DNA of 64,000 nt from Cyclina sinensis (taxonomy: Eukaryota; Mollusca; Bivalvia; Venerida; Veneridae). Each line of letters opens with the position of its first letter. Positions within the stretch are counted from its first letter, which is position 1. The stretch is from NCBI GenBank assembly GCA_012932295.1, contig JAAONU010000016.1, positions 37,479,241 through 37,543,240 of the forward strand, read 5' to 3'. The notes beneath the pieces were generated by a model. The model was not told the DNA's origin, ran no database searches, and was given only the letters and a program-made list of their open reading frames with translations. The translations under genes were made by a program, and so were the position numbers. This document shows positions 36,201-49,298 of the stretch, in pieces.

Positions 36201-39200
36201 ATTTTACAGTAAGTTCCTGAAGCCTCAAGATTCTAAAAGTCTGAAATCTTGGAAAGGTCCCCATAAAATTCTGAAACTTGCTACATAAAAGGTTATATTT
36301 ACTTTCAAACAACTGCTAATATTTTTTGCAAATGTCTTTCAACATGGTTGATTTTACTTTAACTGTATTTGTAAAAAAATTAGGTAGGAAGATTATTGCC
36401 CTTTTTCCAAAACATTGCTAAAAACACAGTAAAACAGGGTGACCTACCTTGAGTGAGAAGGGCTGAGCAAAATCCACCCTGACATTACCATAATGATTTC
36501 TCATTACAGCCCAGATAGCCCGCAAGGCACCAATAAATGACTCTTTCTTCTTGGGGATACCCTGAAATATTGAAAAACTTTTCAGTCTAGTAAAAGTCTG
36601 TTTATTTTATTAAATGTCTCTTTCCACACTTTTACAATTTGTTTTCCAACAACTGCTCTAATAAGAGGGTATCAAAGGCCTTAAGTTTGACTGCTTAATC
36701 AAATTCAACACTGATTTATATATATTTGATGGACTACAACAAAAAATGTGCAGTTTGAATTTGAAGTCCTTCCTAAGTTGCTTAATACTGAAATATATTT
36801 AAGTTGTATTTTTTTAAGAATAAGCCATTTAAACTGACCAGTACTTACTATCAACTACTGACCCAACTGTCAGTGCTGAGATTTTGAATATTTTTCAGCA
36901 AAAAGAACAACTTGTGTACAATCAGAACATTGAGCAAGCTTTTAGTGATCAGATAACACAGAGATGAAAAAAATTCCCAGAGTATCCAATCTGGTGTTTT
37001 AAATTTACCAGAGTATCTAATCTGGTTTTTAAATTTACCAAATCTGGTGTTTTAAATTTACCAGAGTATCTAAGCTTGTGTTTTAAATTTACCAGAGTAT
37101 CTAAGCTTGTGTTTTAAATTTACCAGAGTATCTAAGCTTGTGTTTTAAATTTTCCAGAGTATCTAATCTGGTGTTTTAAATTTACCAGAGTATCTAATCT
37201 GGTGTTTACCAGAGTATCTAGGCATAACTTACCATTTGTTCCTTGCTGAAGTTACCATCCAACAATTTCTCATAGCTGATACTACATGGTACAACATATA
37301 GATCCTCAACAAGCCCTGAAGATATAACATCAGTAAGACAGAATTCATTAATGCAATTCAAAGTTGATAGAAGTTGCAATCCAGTATAAACAACCATAAT
37401 TTTAACTCATAATTTGAAAAATTGTCTATGTGCACTGTTAATAAAACAGACAATATAGTTCAAGCCTCTCCACATGCAAGATAATGTTTACATATCTGTC
37501 TTCCTTAACAAATAAGCTGATCTGGTGTTTTAACTGGGAAAGACAACCTGGCCTTTCACCTCTATTAGTAGATCTATTAAAAGACATTCCTGATTTCACT
37601 CTGAATTTATTGGCATGTTTTTTTCTATGCCCTACTTTTGAAAAACCTCTAAAGGTTAGAATGATATGCAAGAAACATACACTGTATATCAGTGTATGCA
37701 AGAAAAAATATCTCTCTTCATCATCCTTTGGTTCAGACAGGAAGACCTAGTCAGCAGAGCCTCATAACTGCCAGGAACCAGCTGTCCTTGAGCTGGTTCC
37801 CTAATCTTAACCTTATACTATCTCATGAAAAATTCTTCCATCATTCTTACTACAAACATTCAAAGTTATGGCAGCATACCATTTGTGAGTGAATCAATGA
37901 CAATAGAGAGCAGTCCTCCTTTTGGCTGGAGAGCTTTTCCTGTACGGCTGCGTCCACCCTCAACAAAAAACTCCATGTTCTCGCCAGCCATTAACAACTG
38001 TTCCATATACTGCAAGGAAAAAGACCATACAATTCAATGTAAGCATTTCTTGATATAATTAATAGATGCCTTACACAGTAAATATAGACAAATAGCAAAT
38101 ACAAGCACCCTATGGTAAACTTAATGTAATTTTTAAAACTAATACTTTCAAAAGTAGCAAAATAAAATTTTTCTCAAAATCTAAGTTACAAAGCCCTTAG
38201 TACTTGGCTCTTAGTGTATCTCCCATATTTACCTGTACAATTTTCTGCATTTCTCTGAATGCAGCTAAAACAAGAATCAAATTTAAGTCAACCATTGCAA
38301 AAGCAAACACGCATCCTTCAAAAATGAAAACTTTACATACCGAATGAAGCACACTCCTGTAGATGAGGTCTTTCTTACCGCTGAACTTGTCCAGTTTACG
38401 ACGTATAAAGTATCCTCCCAGTCCTCTCATTAAGAAACTGAAACATGCAGTAAAAAAGTTGTAACATTATTACATGTTTACACAGCCAATACAGGAAAAA
38501 CGTCTCACTCGCCTCTGTCTTAAGATGACATAATCTAGTTCTATCACAGTCTTATTTAACAGCAGTTGGAACCTCTTTGTTTTCATCCCTCAAAACTTAA
38601 GCTGAACTTTACTACGAAGATAAACTATCTCCTACAAAGCCAGTCTTACCTGAACAAAGGTATGTTAAGATTGTCTCCCGCAGCTATGTGGGGATTTTTG
38701 ATATCATAGTTCCACATGATAAATGTAACGATGATATAGTCCAAATGACTTCTGTGTAGTGGCATGAATAACAGGGGCACACCTCTCTATAATGAAATAA
38801 GATACAGATATCACATATATTAGACTGTATGCTAAACACACAAAAGAAATTCTCAATAATGTTTCTCATCAACCCCCCCCCCCCCCCCCCCCCAACCCCC
38901 CCCCCCCCCCCACACACACACACTCTCCCCTTGGTTTGGTATCTTGAGAGCAAATTTTTATATTCTACCTTGTATTGGTTTAAAACTTTTGACATCAGCA
39001 GCTGTTTCTTTCCCTTCAACCAGTATAGACCATGACCTGTGAAGTCTGATAATGGTATATACCATTTGCTGTTCAGTCAAGAAGTTTTCTGATAAAACGA
39101 CCTATAAATGCTAGATTGAACAATCCTAAATGAAAGCTGGTCAAGGCCATTTCAGAAATATAGCAGGGTAAGGATTAATGAACAGTTGCCAGACTCATTG

Positions 39201-42200
39201 ATTTTAGTATCTCACCTTTAGGTATTTTTAGCTTATGAATTTCAAAAAAGCAATGAGCAAAGAGGGCCAATGGACCTTGGCCAACTCTTGTTTATTTCTA
39301 CTGACTGACACAAGTTTTGCATTTGGCCATCAAAAGGATAAGTAAAAAGTGTTATGTTTACACTAAACCAGGCACTATATAGCAGCATATGGGGATAATA
39401 AAGAGACTATGAAAATCATCTACACCTAAACTTGAAAGATCACTGCCCCTATAAAACCTACACAGACTGTGACATACCTGTGATGCTGTTTTCACCATCT
39501 TCATCTGCCCTTTATGAACAACCAGACCACCGAGCATAAGACTGAGGAAGTGATGCAGAAACCAACCCGCTAACCTGGTTATATCAATATGGTTTACTAG
39601 TATGTTAATACAAACAACATAGACCTTCTGATAGGACAAACTACATGTATCTTAATCAGTTTCAGCTTTTTTTTTAGCATTTAAATTCTCAATCATGTAA
39701 ACTTAACAGGCCCTTTACATAACTTGATATCAAGATAGATTTTCCATAAATCTAACAAATACATTTTTTGTATAACTTTATATTTCAACAGAGACTGAAT
39801 GACCATTTTAAAAGGTAAGCATTTCAACACAAAAAAGCTATAAAAATTCACCAGTGGTACATACTTTGTGAGGACATTAGAAACTTTAGATTTCATCTTG
39901 TTCAGAATGTCTCTAGCCCGCTTCTCCAGCATAGCTCTGTCCTGACGTGCTGTAAAAACAAAATATAACAAAATGCATAAAGACTGTTTCTTTAACAAAA
40001 ATACATTACCCCTTGTCATCAGGCTACAGTTTTAAAACTTCAAACTTTCTCATTTTACATTTACTCTAAACTCAAATTTTTAAAGAAAATTAATTTACAT
40101 CAGCAGTGATAACTCCATCATGGTGTAGAGCAAAGTCCTGCCATATTTTTAAGAAACCATGACAGGAAGACTATATTCTTGACTTCTTAACACCTTTAAT
40201 TTGAAGCAAAATTTTTAACCAGGCATGTTTTCCTTTACTGATTTATTTATAGCTGATCTTGTAAGCCTCCAAAAATTGGTCATCATAAGATATGAGCAAC
40301 CAGGACTGACAATATATAAACTCTAACAGACAGATAAAACCAACCTACCTTCTTCTGCTAATAATTCAGCATGTATTACATCAATAACCCTGAAAAACAA
40401 AGAGAATTTTTATACCTCTCATTAAGCAAAATATATAGTTGAAATGTGATCACAAGAACGGCAATAGCATGAAACACCTGGAGAACTACCAAAACATTCT
40501 GTAGTCTTGTATGTCCTTTTTCCAAGACTGAAAGATGCAGAACAATGATAAATTGGACTTACAAAAAAACAAAAAAAAAAGAAAAGAAAAAAAATGAAAA
40601 AACATCATGTCCTTCGCTAACTAAAAATCCTGTTCAGCTAAATGATGCAAAAAAAAAGAAAACTTTTTGCCAAAATGTAAGAAATACAAAAACTACAGCA
40701 CAGAAACTGTCCGATATCAGTGATGTAAGGTATTTGTTTTGATAAAGTTTTTGCCATAACAAAACAAAAATATATGCTGTCTTATAGAAAATTATGAGAA
40801 CACAAAACTGTAGATCACGTTCAACTGATTTAAATAAAGTGCTACAACAGAAATAAGATATCAGTATCCACAGCATAGAGAAACAAATTAGAAGTATTAA
40901 GTCTATATGTAGTCTATATGTAGTCTACCTCTGACTAGTAAGCACAGCCATACTGAGCTCTGGATATTTGTGGTGGGTCCGTGTTCGCCATGAGTAGACC
41001 AGAGTAGCAAACTGTCGTGACAGCACACCACTTCCTCTGAAACAGTACAAAACAAACCTTGAACAACGACAAAAGCAATTGTTTTATCAAATTTCACATA
41101 AAGCACTTTATGCTACAACTTCCTCTAGCAAGAAAGACAGGAATTTACAATCAAAACGTACCTACAATTTTCTTTTATTCACTTTGAGTTCCCTATCCAT
41201 TAACTTGCTGAGTTTGTCATCACTGAATAGTATACAGAGCAACCTATCATGATCAGCAAGGTTTATATTGCTCGCAAAGAAAAATTCATCTGCCACTAGT
41301 TGGCTGATAGTTTACAAAGTATTTCACTAGTACTTAATGTATACCCCATATTATACTGGTAGCAATTTTCTATACCGAGTCAACCTGGCCCAAACATGTG
41401 GCACCATCTCAGAGGGGCTGATGGGAGGTTTAATGGGCAAACCATGCCCCATTAGTAACAAAAATGGATTTTAACACACCTAGTTCAAAGAGAGTTTGTA
41501 GTAATGTGCAATGTTCTCAATCTGTACAAATGTCCTATCCCTGTTTACTGCTTGAATATATAAATATAAAACTTTCACACGTATATGTATTTTATCACTT
41601 GCATTTATTTTTGACATGTACAGCAGTCTTACCTCAGTTCATGCCGTACATCAAGAATGTTCCTCATACTGTCTGTGGTTGTAGCAGACGCTATTAAATC
41701 TTTCTGTGAGAAAACAAAAAGAAATAACAATTTATTACTAGAATTAGTAAGATAATGTTAATATCAGACTCCTTCAATCAAAGAGCTGACCAACACCCAA
41801 ACAACAGTTAAAATCCAACTAAATCAATTGCAACAGAACAAAATTTTGGTCACTATGAAAATATCTATCAATGCTTTTTTGCTAAAACAAAAAAAAAGCA
41901 TTTCTACAGAAAGATAATCAGGTGTACATTGTCCCCCACCCTTTCTCCCCCCTACATATATGGACAGTTTGACACAACCTGAGGAAGCATCAAACTTAAA
42001 ATACCTATCAAGATTTTTCATTGCCCAGGACTACAGATTGGCTTAGAAATGCATGCAAACTTTCTTAGTAACAACTCATAAACATTTTCTTTCATACAGA
42101 AGAGGAAAAACTTATTTTGATTTTTTTTTTTTACTGAGCCCACTGACACTGTTCAACATACCAGTGTCACTTACGTGATCAAACTCAGAAGTTAGTAAGG

Positions 42201-43840
42201 TACCCAATCACAGCAGAGTTGAATGAACTATTTGTGTGTAGTGCTATGTTCTATTGTGAATCTGAACAAAGACTGAAAATTTGGTCATCTTAATCACAAA
42301 GCAGTTTATACAACATCTGACTGACAAGGCTTACACCAGTACACTGTACTTATATCTAATGAACAAGATGTGTGTCAAAAGCTATAAATCGTGTATAGAC
42401 AAAGAAACAATTATATCAACTGATAATTTATTAATCTTAGCCCTTCAGTTATTCAACTTTTCTCTTAAAATCAGTCTAAAATCATTGGCAAGGTCAAAAT
42501 TGAAACTGACATTGTTTTAGCCAATCATATGCATGGGATTTTAGACTGGTTCTGATGAAAAATGCAGTGGAGTACCTGACTGTTAGGCATACAGGAACAG
42601 CAGTGGCCCATGAAAGGTCGCTGAGTGCTAAAATGTTCTGGTAAAATGGATGGTGATGTCTTGAACTGGGCAATAGTTGTGCTATGAATCTGAAAACAGT
42701 AAATAAAACTCAAGATAACTAAAAATCTGTCATTCATCTGAGAAAACAGTTCACTTAAAGCAATACGAAAGAAATAATTCCATTTATTAATCAACTTGGC
42801 AACACTTTACTTTTGAATATAGATAGAAAACTGGATAAAAACTGAAGACTAACAAACTTGACTATTTTGCTTTGGAATCTCTGTGAATCTCATTCTATGA
42901 CTGAATTTCAAATTATACATATTGTCTCCTCAATTCCCTCAATGAAACTATTAGAAGACAAAGGCATCCATTAACTCATTCTTTCTGTACTTTTCGAGAT
43001 TTGCAAATAATCAGTCAAGCTGATGGTCAAATATCATCACTGATAATTTCAACAACATATGATGTTTAAAGTGCAATGGATAAATGCATGTAACCTGTAA
43101 CCGAAAAAAGGGGGAAATTCTAAGTAGTGGTGATCTAGTCCTCTGAATACATGACAACATGCATTTATATATTTAACCACCTTTAGATGACTAGTTTTAG
43201 ATCAATATCTCCAGTAAACCATTATGAGACTAGGAGCAAAGAACGTAGGTCATAAGCAGCCTTGAAATCCCAAATGCTATTTTAAACCTAAAGAGGCTAG
43301 ACGGGTTTACCCTAAGCCCTTCCAACTATGGCTGACTATTTTACTCTTTTGAAGTTGTTACATGATTTTCTATAAAGACATAGCTGAATGCCTAGATCCT
43401 TCTAAAATGATGCTGATATGGAATTCCTATTGGACAGTTGTAAAGAACGTCTCTACATGCTAAAAACTAGATACTTGTATATTTTTTTTGTGTTGTTTTT
43501 TGGCGTAACACTTCTGCCGGTCATATGTGAATGTCTTATCTTTTTACTACATAAAAACAAAATAACCAAACATTATATTGTAAATACTCACAGTTTCTGC
43601 TGGTACCGCTACAACTCTTCTATGTTCACGCGGACGTCTTCTCTGTAATGGCTTCACATTATCTCCAAATTTTTCCCGCCATTTTTGCTTGCCAGACCTA
43701 ATCACCTGATCAGCATCACCATTTTGTGTGGGTTTTCCCCCTGCTGGACCCCTGTTCTGTGGTACTGGGATCCCTTTTGGCCCCCTGTTCTCCCATTTTG
43801 CATACACATGGTCCAGGTTGGGTAAAGCTGACACTGGCAT
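30283..43840 (-). CDS. GPAM: Glycerol-3-phosphate acyltransferase 1, mitochondrial type
   Basis: Twenty-two coding exons, high to low coordinate: 43840-43592, 42689-42576, 41703-41633, 41036-40929, 40389-40349, 39949-39865, 39574-39478, 38786-38650, 38437-38341, 38009-37880, 37315-37233, 36561-36448, 36160-35971, 35617-35547, 34933-34779, 34514-34396, 33820-33672, 33210-33124, 32627-32511, 31932-31806, 31138-31070, 30455-30283. They sum to 2583 nt, 860 residues plus TGA; all phases close. Vertebrate GPAT1 is about 830 residues. The enzyme transfers an acyl group from acyl-CoA to sn-glycerol-3-phosphate, giving lysophosphatidate, the first step of glycerolipid synthesis, on the outer mitochondrial membrane. 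Motifs present: HRSHLD (266-271), GGYFIRRKLD (308-317), EGGRSRTGK (350-358) and VPCSISY (385-391). The gene looks intact. GPAT2 is an alternative, but full motif conservation favours GPAT1. Confidence 0.95.
31335..31480 (-). repeat. tRNA-derived SINE-like sequence
   Basis: On the minus strand, a box A-like TGGTCAAGGGG lies near 31457-31467 and a box B-like GGTTCAAAGTCCC near 31412-31424, with tRNA-like spacing. This is followed by GAGTCTTCAGTGACTTTATG. It lies in the GPAM intron between exons 20 and 21. No intact acceptor stem, so it is a repeat and not a functional tRNA. Confidence 0.6.
33470..33552 (+). repeat. tRNA-like sequence with a good box A
   Basis: TAGCTCAGTTGGTAGAGC at 33482-33499 is a perfect box A/D-arm. 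The box B region (GTTTTCATCCC) is degenerate and stems are imperfect. It is probably a tRNA-derived SINE head or tRNA pseudogene, in the GPAM intron between exons 17 and 18. Confidence 0.6.
35376..35390 (+). repeat. G-run of 15
   Basis: A run of T followed by 15 G in the GPAM intron between exons 14 and 15. On the transcribed minus strand it reads as C15 then poly-A. Confidence 0.9.
36448..38786 (-). other. GPAM: GPAM exons 8-12: acyltransferase catalytic core
   Basis: Exon 8 (38786-38650) carries RGVPLLFMPLHRSHLDYI, with the catalytic HX4D pair His266/Asp271. Exon 9 carries FLMRGLGGYFIRRKLD and KDLIYRSVLH. Exon 10 carries FFVEGGRSRTGK, the glycerol-3-phosphate-binding motif, and LLSIVIDSL. 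Exon 11 carries LYVVPCSISYEKLLDG. Exon 12 carries GALRAIWAVMRNHYG and VRVDFAQPFSLK. These are the four PlsB/GPAT motifs in normal order and spacing, with no substitution at a key residue. The intron between exons 11 and 12 contains a 31-bp minisatellite. Confidence 0.92.
36976..37220. repeat. 31-bp minisatellite in a GPAM intron
   Basis: About eight units of CCAGAGTATCTAATCTGGTG plus TTTTAAATTTA. Two subtypes (AATCTGG and AAGCTTG) are arranged in blocks, and units 2, 3 and 8 are shortened. The array ends 12 bp from the donor of exon 11 (37233). Confidence 0.88.
38873..38911 (+). repeat. Two adjacent C-runs in a GPAM intron
   Basis: C21, AA, C16, then a CA repeat, 87 bp upstream (in transcript terms) of the exon 8 acceptor at 38787. 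On the transcribed strand these are G-runs able to form quadruplexes. Confidence 0.85.
39478..43840 (-). other. GPAM: GPAM exons 1-7: N-terminal region
   Basis: The start ATG is at 43838-43840 in an exon whose acceptor lies at 43872, leaving 31 nt of leader in this exon. The first 83 residues are basic and Pro/Gly-rich. Exon 2 contains RPFMGHCCSCMP, matching the conserved RPFVGRCC-type region of GPAT1. Exons 3-6 (about residues 122-222) hold the conserved helical region (VLTSQRVIDVIHAELL and AMLEKRARDILNKMKSKV). Exon 7 contains LAGWFLHHFLSLMLGGLVVH and KGQMKMV, the lead-in to the acyltransferase core. No cleaved mitochondrial presequence is expected; GPAT1 is anchored by internal hydrophobic segments. 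Confidence 0.88.
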
Positions 43841-43871
43841 TTTAAGTTGAAAATTAAGGCTGTTTAATCTT
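43841..43871 (-). promoter_or_regulatory. GPAM 5' leader segment next to the start codon
   Basis: A pyrimidine-then-AG acceptor (TTTTCAG on the minus strand) ends at 43872, so a separate non-coding first exon must lie further right (above 43.9 kb). The ATG context is AAAATGC. The upstream exon and promoter were not identified with confidence; one GTAAGC donor on the minus strand near 47.9 kb is a weak candidate. Confidence 0.5.
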
Positions 43872-44785
43872 CTGAAAATATATCATAATGAAATTACTTT
43901 GAATGAAATAATTTTCTGTTTGGGAAAATATTTCTGTTGTCAAATATACATGCTGCATACGCTGAAAGAACCTAACACCTTTTATTCAAATTTATACAAG
44001 GAAATGTTGTGTTAACAGAAAATGCAACAGGGTTGGCCTGGCCTGAGCTCATGCATGTATTATAATCAAAGTGGAGAGGTCAAGGTGAGACTTAGATTTT
44101 TTTGGTCACTGTTCACCTGTCTTCCATCTGGAATCGAGAGTCTTTAAGTCAGAAAATTGTTACGCTGAAGTCATTTAAATAAATTTTAACATTCAATATG
44201 AACACTAAACTGGCCCAGGTATGAAAATTAATTAATTAATCATCAAATTTTACTCCATATAAAATAAGAAATAATTGCAAATATAAAACAAAAATAAAAA
44301 ATAGCAATATCAAATATCTTGCCTACTTTTCTTTCACACTAAATAAAAATTGAATCTGCTCCACTAACTGAAGTGAACTGATAGAAATCCTTTCATAACC
44401 ACAAACATATTTCTTAATCTTGAATAAAAGGCACTATTTTATAAACCTACACAGCTATAAACAAATAAATAATTTAAAACTTGCATAAATTTACAAACCT
44501 TTCAAATTCCTAAATACATACAGAGTCATCAAATATAAAATACAAAATTTAAACAATCTTTTTAATATAAAAAGTTTTGTATTAGATCTCAATGTAACAC
44601 CGCAAGCATCAATTAATGTAGTTTTCCAACTGTCCCTGATAAGAAATGCAAACTGTTTACAATTTCATATCACATATTATAAATACTGGTATACTGTTTA
44701 TCTTTATGGTATACACTGTAGCATAATCTCATCAGTAACAGTGCATAAGTAACTAATATAAAACTAAAAAACACTGGTGAAATCA
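43872..44785. other. AT-rich stretch upstream of GPAM coding exon 1
   Basis: No gene, repeat or promoter was recognised. It is probably part of a leader intron, because the start-codon exon has its own acceptor. Confidence 0.4.
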
Positions 44786-44789
44786 CTTG

Positions 44790-44995
44790 GGGGCACATCA
44801 GTGGTCCAGTGATAACAACCTGGACTGGTTATTTAGGAGTCACACGTTTGATCTCCAAGTCCTCTCCTAACACTACCTCCTGTCTTTCTGTCAAGAATTT
44901 ATACCAATGTTCCATGTATTGGTGCTATCCATAAAACTATGGAACACCTTGACTGTCCTAAATGAAATTAAGTCATAAAGCAACAACAAGTTAAC
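44790..44995 (+). repeat. tRNA-derived SINE-like element
   Basis: Box A-like GTGGTCCAGTGATAAC near 44801, box B-like CGTTTGATCTCC near 44845, an unrelated body, and a tail AATTAAGTCATAAAGCAACA ending in ACAAC-type repeats. tRNA-like head plus body plus simple tail is standard SINE layout. Confidence 0.65.
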
Positions 44996-45080
44996 ATATC
45001 CATTATCGTGAGGATACTGAACATGGCATGATGAGAAAACTCCTGTCTATATATAATGTCTAATTTGTTCTGGTGATAAA

Positions 45081-45726
45081 CAAGAGGGCCATGATGGCCC
45101 TAGATTGCTCACCTGAATACTTTGCCTTTGGGTCTGCTATTGAGCTAACATCAAAAGCTTTTTTAAGAATCTCCCTATATAAATCTATATGAATACAAGT
45201 GACCCCCAGGGCAGGGCCAAATTTCACTCAAGGAGCATAATTTGAACAAACTTGGTAGATGACCTCTAACTGATGCTCAATTAAAAATATCTTAGTTCTA
45301 GGCTCTGTGGTTTCACAAGAGGTTTTTTTAAAGTTATGCCTATATAAGCCTATGTAAAACCAACTGACCCCCAGTGTTGGGCCAAATTTGACCCCAGGGA
45401 CAGAATTTGAACAAACTTGGTAGACGTCCACTAGACAATGCTACATACCAAATCTTAAGGCTCGGGGCCTTGTGGTTTCAGACAAGAAGATTTTTCCTTT
45501 CAGTTGCCATAGCAACCAGAGTTCTTGATGAAATTGAATTCTTTGAACAACTTTGATAGAGCTTCATGCAAGGAATATCCCAAGCATGTTTCGTCAATGT
45601 TGGCTTAGCAGTTTAAGACGAGAAGTCGTTCAAGTCAATTTGTTGATGATGCACAACGCACGCCGACGCACGCCGGACAATCAACGATCCCAAAAGCTCA
45701 CCCTGAGCAGTGCTCAGATGAGCTAA
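45081..45726 (-). repeat. 'CTCACCTGAGC' family element, minus orientation
   Basis: On the plus strand it begins CAAGAGGGCCATGATGGCCC and ends CACCCTGAGCAGTGCTCAGA then TGAGCTAAAA. It carries two or three ~155-bp monomers (TTGAACAAACTTGGTAGA). Its orientation matches GPAM, upstream of whose coding region it lies. Confidence 0.78.
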
Positions 45727-48700
45727 AAACTGACAACCTAAAAGGGTTTTTTGACAATTAAGCTACCGTATGCTGTCTTCAAAAGTAAATTATAAAGCTG
45801 TTATTCAGAAACTTTAACAGGAGTTCGACAAATAGATTTAACAAATTTTTCCTTTTTATTTAAAGGTCAAACCTTACATTTACCCTTGTCCATGACCCTG
45901 AACTTGACCCCACATACAATAAATTATCAGGTAACATGAACTTCATGTGTACCATAAACTGCACTGTACAATGATATTAATTTCTATCCTTCCAAAGTGC
46001 ATGATACAAAACTCGACCCATTACTGACATCATTTATATCAGCACATCAACCAGTTTTACTACCTTATTATAACCACTATCTGATTTAAATTGAGAATGT
46101 TGACAGTAGTTTAACAATTAAAAATCATTATCAAATATTTTATCTCCATTATCAAACATAACAAATTGTTTACCACACTACTTGTTGCTACCTTTAACAC
46201 CAAGTTTGTTAACTCCATCTTACGTTGTCCTGAGCATACTACATTGCTTGGTCAACAAATATCAATACTTAAGTGATTTTTCTGATGCAACAGTAAGTAT
46301 ATTACCCTTAATACCAGATCTGACAACCTTTTAAGTCATGATGCTAATCATGTCTTTTAAACATGATAGGGACATGGTTTAAAGGCCTGTTCTGTTCATG
46401 CTAAACCTGTGTTACATGTACATGTGTATTAAACTTTCTGGTTATTTGGAGTATGCAGTGCTCAATGACTGGTATGCTCTATTTATTCACAAATGAGTTA
46501 ACATGATGGAAAGGTGCATGGAATTTTGCTATTTTAAGACTAAATATTAAAATAAATAACCCATAACAGGACCTTATATAATATCTGTACAAACTGAGGC
46601 AGAAACAAAGAAGGCACAAATTGCCCAACATAGCTCATGCTATTAAGATAAAAGACTTAAATACAATTTAAGATATTTCTGTTTACATGTATACATCTTA
46701 AAAAATATAAACGATTATAAAACAAAATAAAATGTTGTCATTCAATTCAATTTTAAAAATTCCACCATTTCATGCCTTCCTAACAATTACATGTATTTAT
46801 CAGTTGTCTTTGAACCTTGCATTCAGAGGTCAAGGTCAGAAGATTATGAGATGACTACCTTGTTATCACTAACACAATCTCTCACCCTAAACCCTAACAA
46901 CTATTTGGACTTTTATCTTTTTATACTAAACTAATTAAGGTAAAAGTTCTTCTTATCTAATCTTATCAAATAATACTGGTCAACAACTTAAGTAGACAAC
47001 ATTTCAATAGACCTTGCAACTATGCAGAAATTACCTTTTTCATAATAGTAAAAAGACCAAAGCTAAGACAGTAGAAAAAGATGAAGAGAAAGTGTGGCTG
47101 GCTTTTTTATCATACAGTTTTTCCATAAAAGATATCAGTACTACAAAGTTTGCATTAACTGGATACACAATGTATAATTTAACTAAAAAATGACAAGTTA
47201 CTGATAACTTCCTCATTTTTGCTGTCTATCCAAACATTTATATATAAAGGCCTTAGGCATATGGCCTTGCTCAAATAATTAGACTTAAACTGTTATGAAT
47301 TTCAACTTTTGGTTTTAAAGGGGCTGGCCTCCAGATGAACAAAAAAAGAAAGTTTTCTTGTATTATAAATTTCTTGTAATATTCATGACTTATGCTTAAA
47401 AACTAACTAACTGACAAAAAATTAAGTGAGATAATCACATTATAAATTGATTTTTTTCCTATCAGTGCTATACCGTAACGCGACGGTATAACTATATTGT
47501 ATAAGATTTAAAGTAAATAACTATAATTACACATGCAGCGATAGTGGTGACAGTAAAAACATTGGTGAAATTTTGTTAATATGAGGGTCCAGAGTTCAAA
47601 TCAGACTAAAGCGAGTATATTTTTTTTGTTCTATTTTGACTGTTATAATCAGTTTCGAAGTAAAATATCATGTTGTTATAATCTCACGGCATCTAGATAT
47701 TCAATTTATGTAAAAAATACTTTTATATCAAATCTGGAGTACAGCCTCTTTATTTACACTATCAATTACAGTGCTTCACCTTGCTTGCAGCTTTTTTCTC
47801 TAGCACCTTGCTGTGCCCTTTTACGCATTTACATCTTACTTGAAGAGTAGAACTACCCAAACATTCAACAGTTTCTACAAGAAATAGATGCTTACCAACT
47901 TCAACTTCAGCACTTATAGTAAATTCACATTTGGAGTATTGTGAATGTAGCGTCTTTCAGTGTCTTTCAATGGGTGTCTGAAATCAACTCTTCACTGACT
48001 GAACTAAGTTTTTGAAAGAGTGACTCCAGTGGTTTTTTTCCCCCAATTAGCAAAGCATCCGATTTTGGAAATTTTTGTCAATTTTTAACCCCTTACAGGC
48101 ATGATTTTGCTTTTTACATTGAGGACTTCCCACAAAATTAATTGTAACCATTATCAAGTATTTAATAGTGTGCATGCAGAATGCTTCATAGAAATTCTAT
48201 CTATTAATGGGAGTATAACTAATTTAATCATATATAAATATTTTGCTCTTTAAATGCATTTATGCAGCATGTGACTACTTATAAAAGCAAACAAAATAAC
48301 ACAATAAGTAAATTCTTCTTATCTGTAGATTTTGCTCTAGTTAATAATAACTGCATCATTGATGTGTTTGGTTGAACATGCAGCAATCAATTCGAGGGGT
48401 ACATGCAAAACAAAGTGCCATCTGCATATCTATTTTACAGCTCTATTTTATAACACTTAAAACTTTATGGTATTCACCCCTTGAATAATACAGACATAAT
48501 GTGTTTTATCAAAAACCTAAAATACCACAAGTTAGAAATTCCTGTACTCAGTATGAGCCAGTGGAATACTTCTTTTTCTTACATAGCAGGTCAACATTTT
48601 TCCAAGCTGCTGAACTGCCAGTACAAGTCCTAGCTGGAAATCATTTTCATACTACATAATGATCATTTTAAATAACCAACATTCTTAAAGCAACCTATAA

Positions 48701-49130
48701 TGAAATAAATTATGTAATTAAGAGTGATTCTGAGCCATTGGCCTTGAAAATATTCGTGAAATAATGCTGGGTGAGGCCTGTTTACTGCTATCTGTCATCA
48801 TGTATTTATCCCATTGCCACAGCAGAAGAACTAATTTGTATAGCAATGACAGGTCTTAATACTTGTGAGATGCTGGTTTTGTAAATTTTTGCTGTTATTA
48901 TAATAAAATAAAATAAATAATAAATAAACTAAACAAGTTTTGCTTGAATTGTTTAAAATGCATATATTTTAGAAAAAAATAAAACTACCCGAACTTGTAA
49001 ATGGATCTTATACATCGTAACATATTACCATGCACACCAAGTGACACAAAATCAGGATATTCTAATGTAAGATTCCTAGAACTTAATATCCTTTGACAAT
49101 GTGACAATGTGAACTATAGATGCTATTCTC
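45727..49130. other. Intergenic or leader-intron sequence
   Basis: AT-rich with no coding homology found. The 90-codon frame at 47581-47850 has no family features. A GTAAGC donor-like site on the minus strand near 47898 could belong to a GPAM leader exon, but nothing else supports it. Confidence 0.35.
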
Positions 49131-49140
49131 AGCTTAAGCA

Positions 49141-49148
49141 TGACGTCA
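49141..49148. promoter_or_regulatory. CRE-like palindrome TGACGTCA
   Basis: An exact cAMP-response-element octamer about 160 bp upstream of the candidate small reading frame at 49299, in a region free of repeats. An octamer occurs by chance about once in 65 kb, so this is suggestive only. Confidence 0.3.
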
Positions 49149-49298
49149 TTCTAGCCATTAACCAATCAGATAACAGTAACTAACTAATTTAAGCATTCGG
49201 TTGTCGGTCGTTACTCTGACTTTATCGTCGGAGACTATGTGACTTTAAAGTCGTTTGTTATGAAACCTAACAACTTTAATCAATTAAAATTGTTCAAA

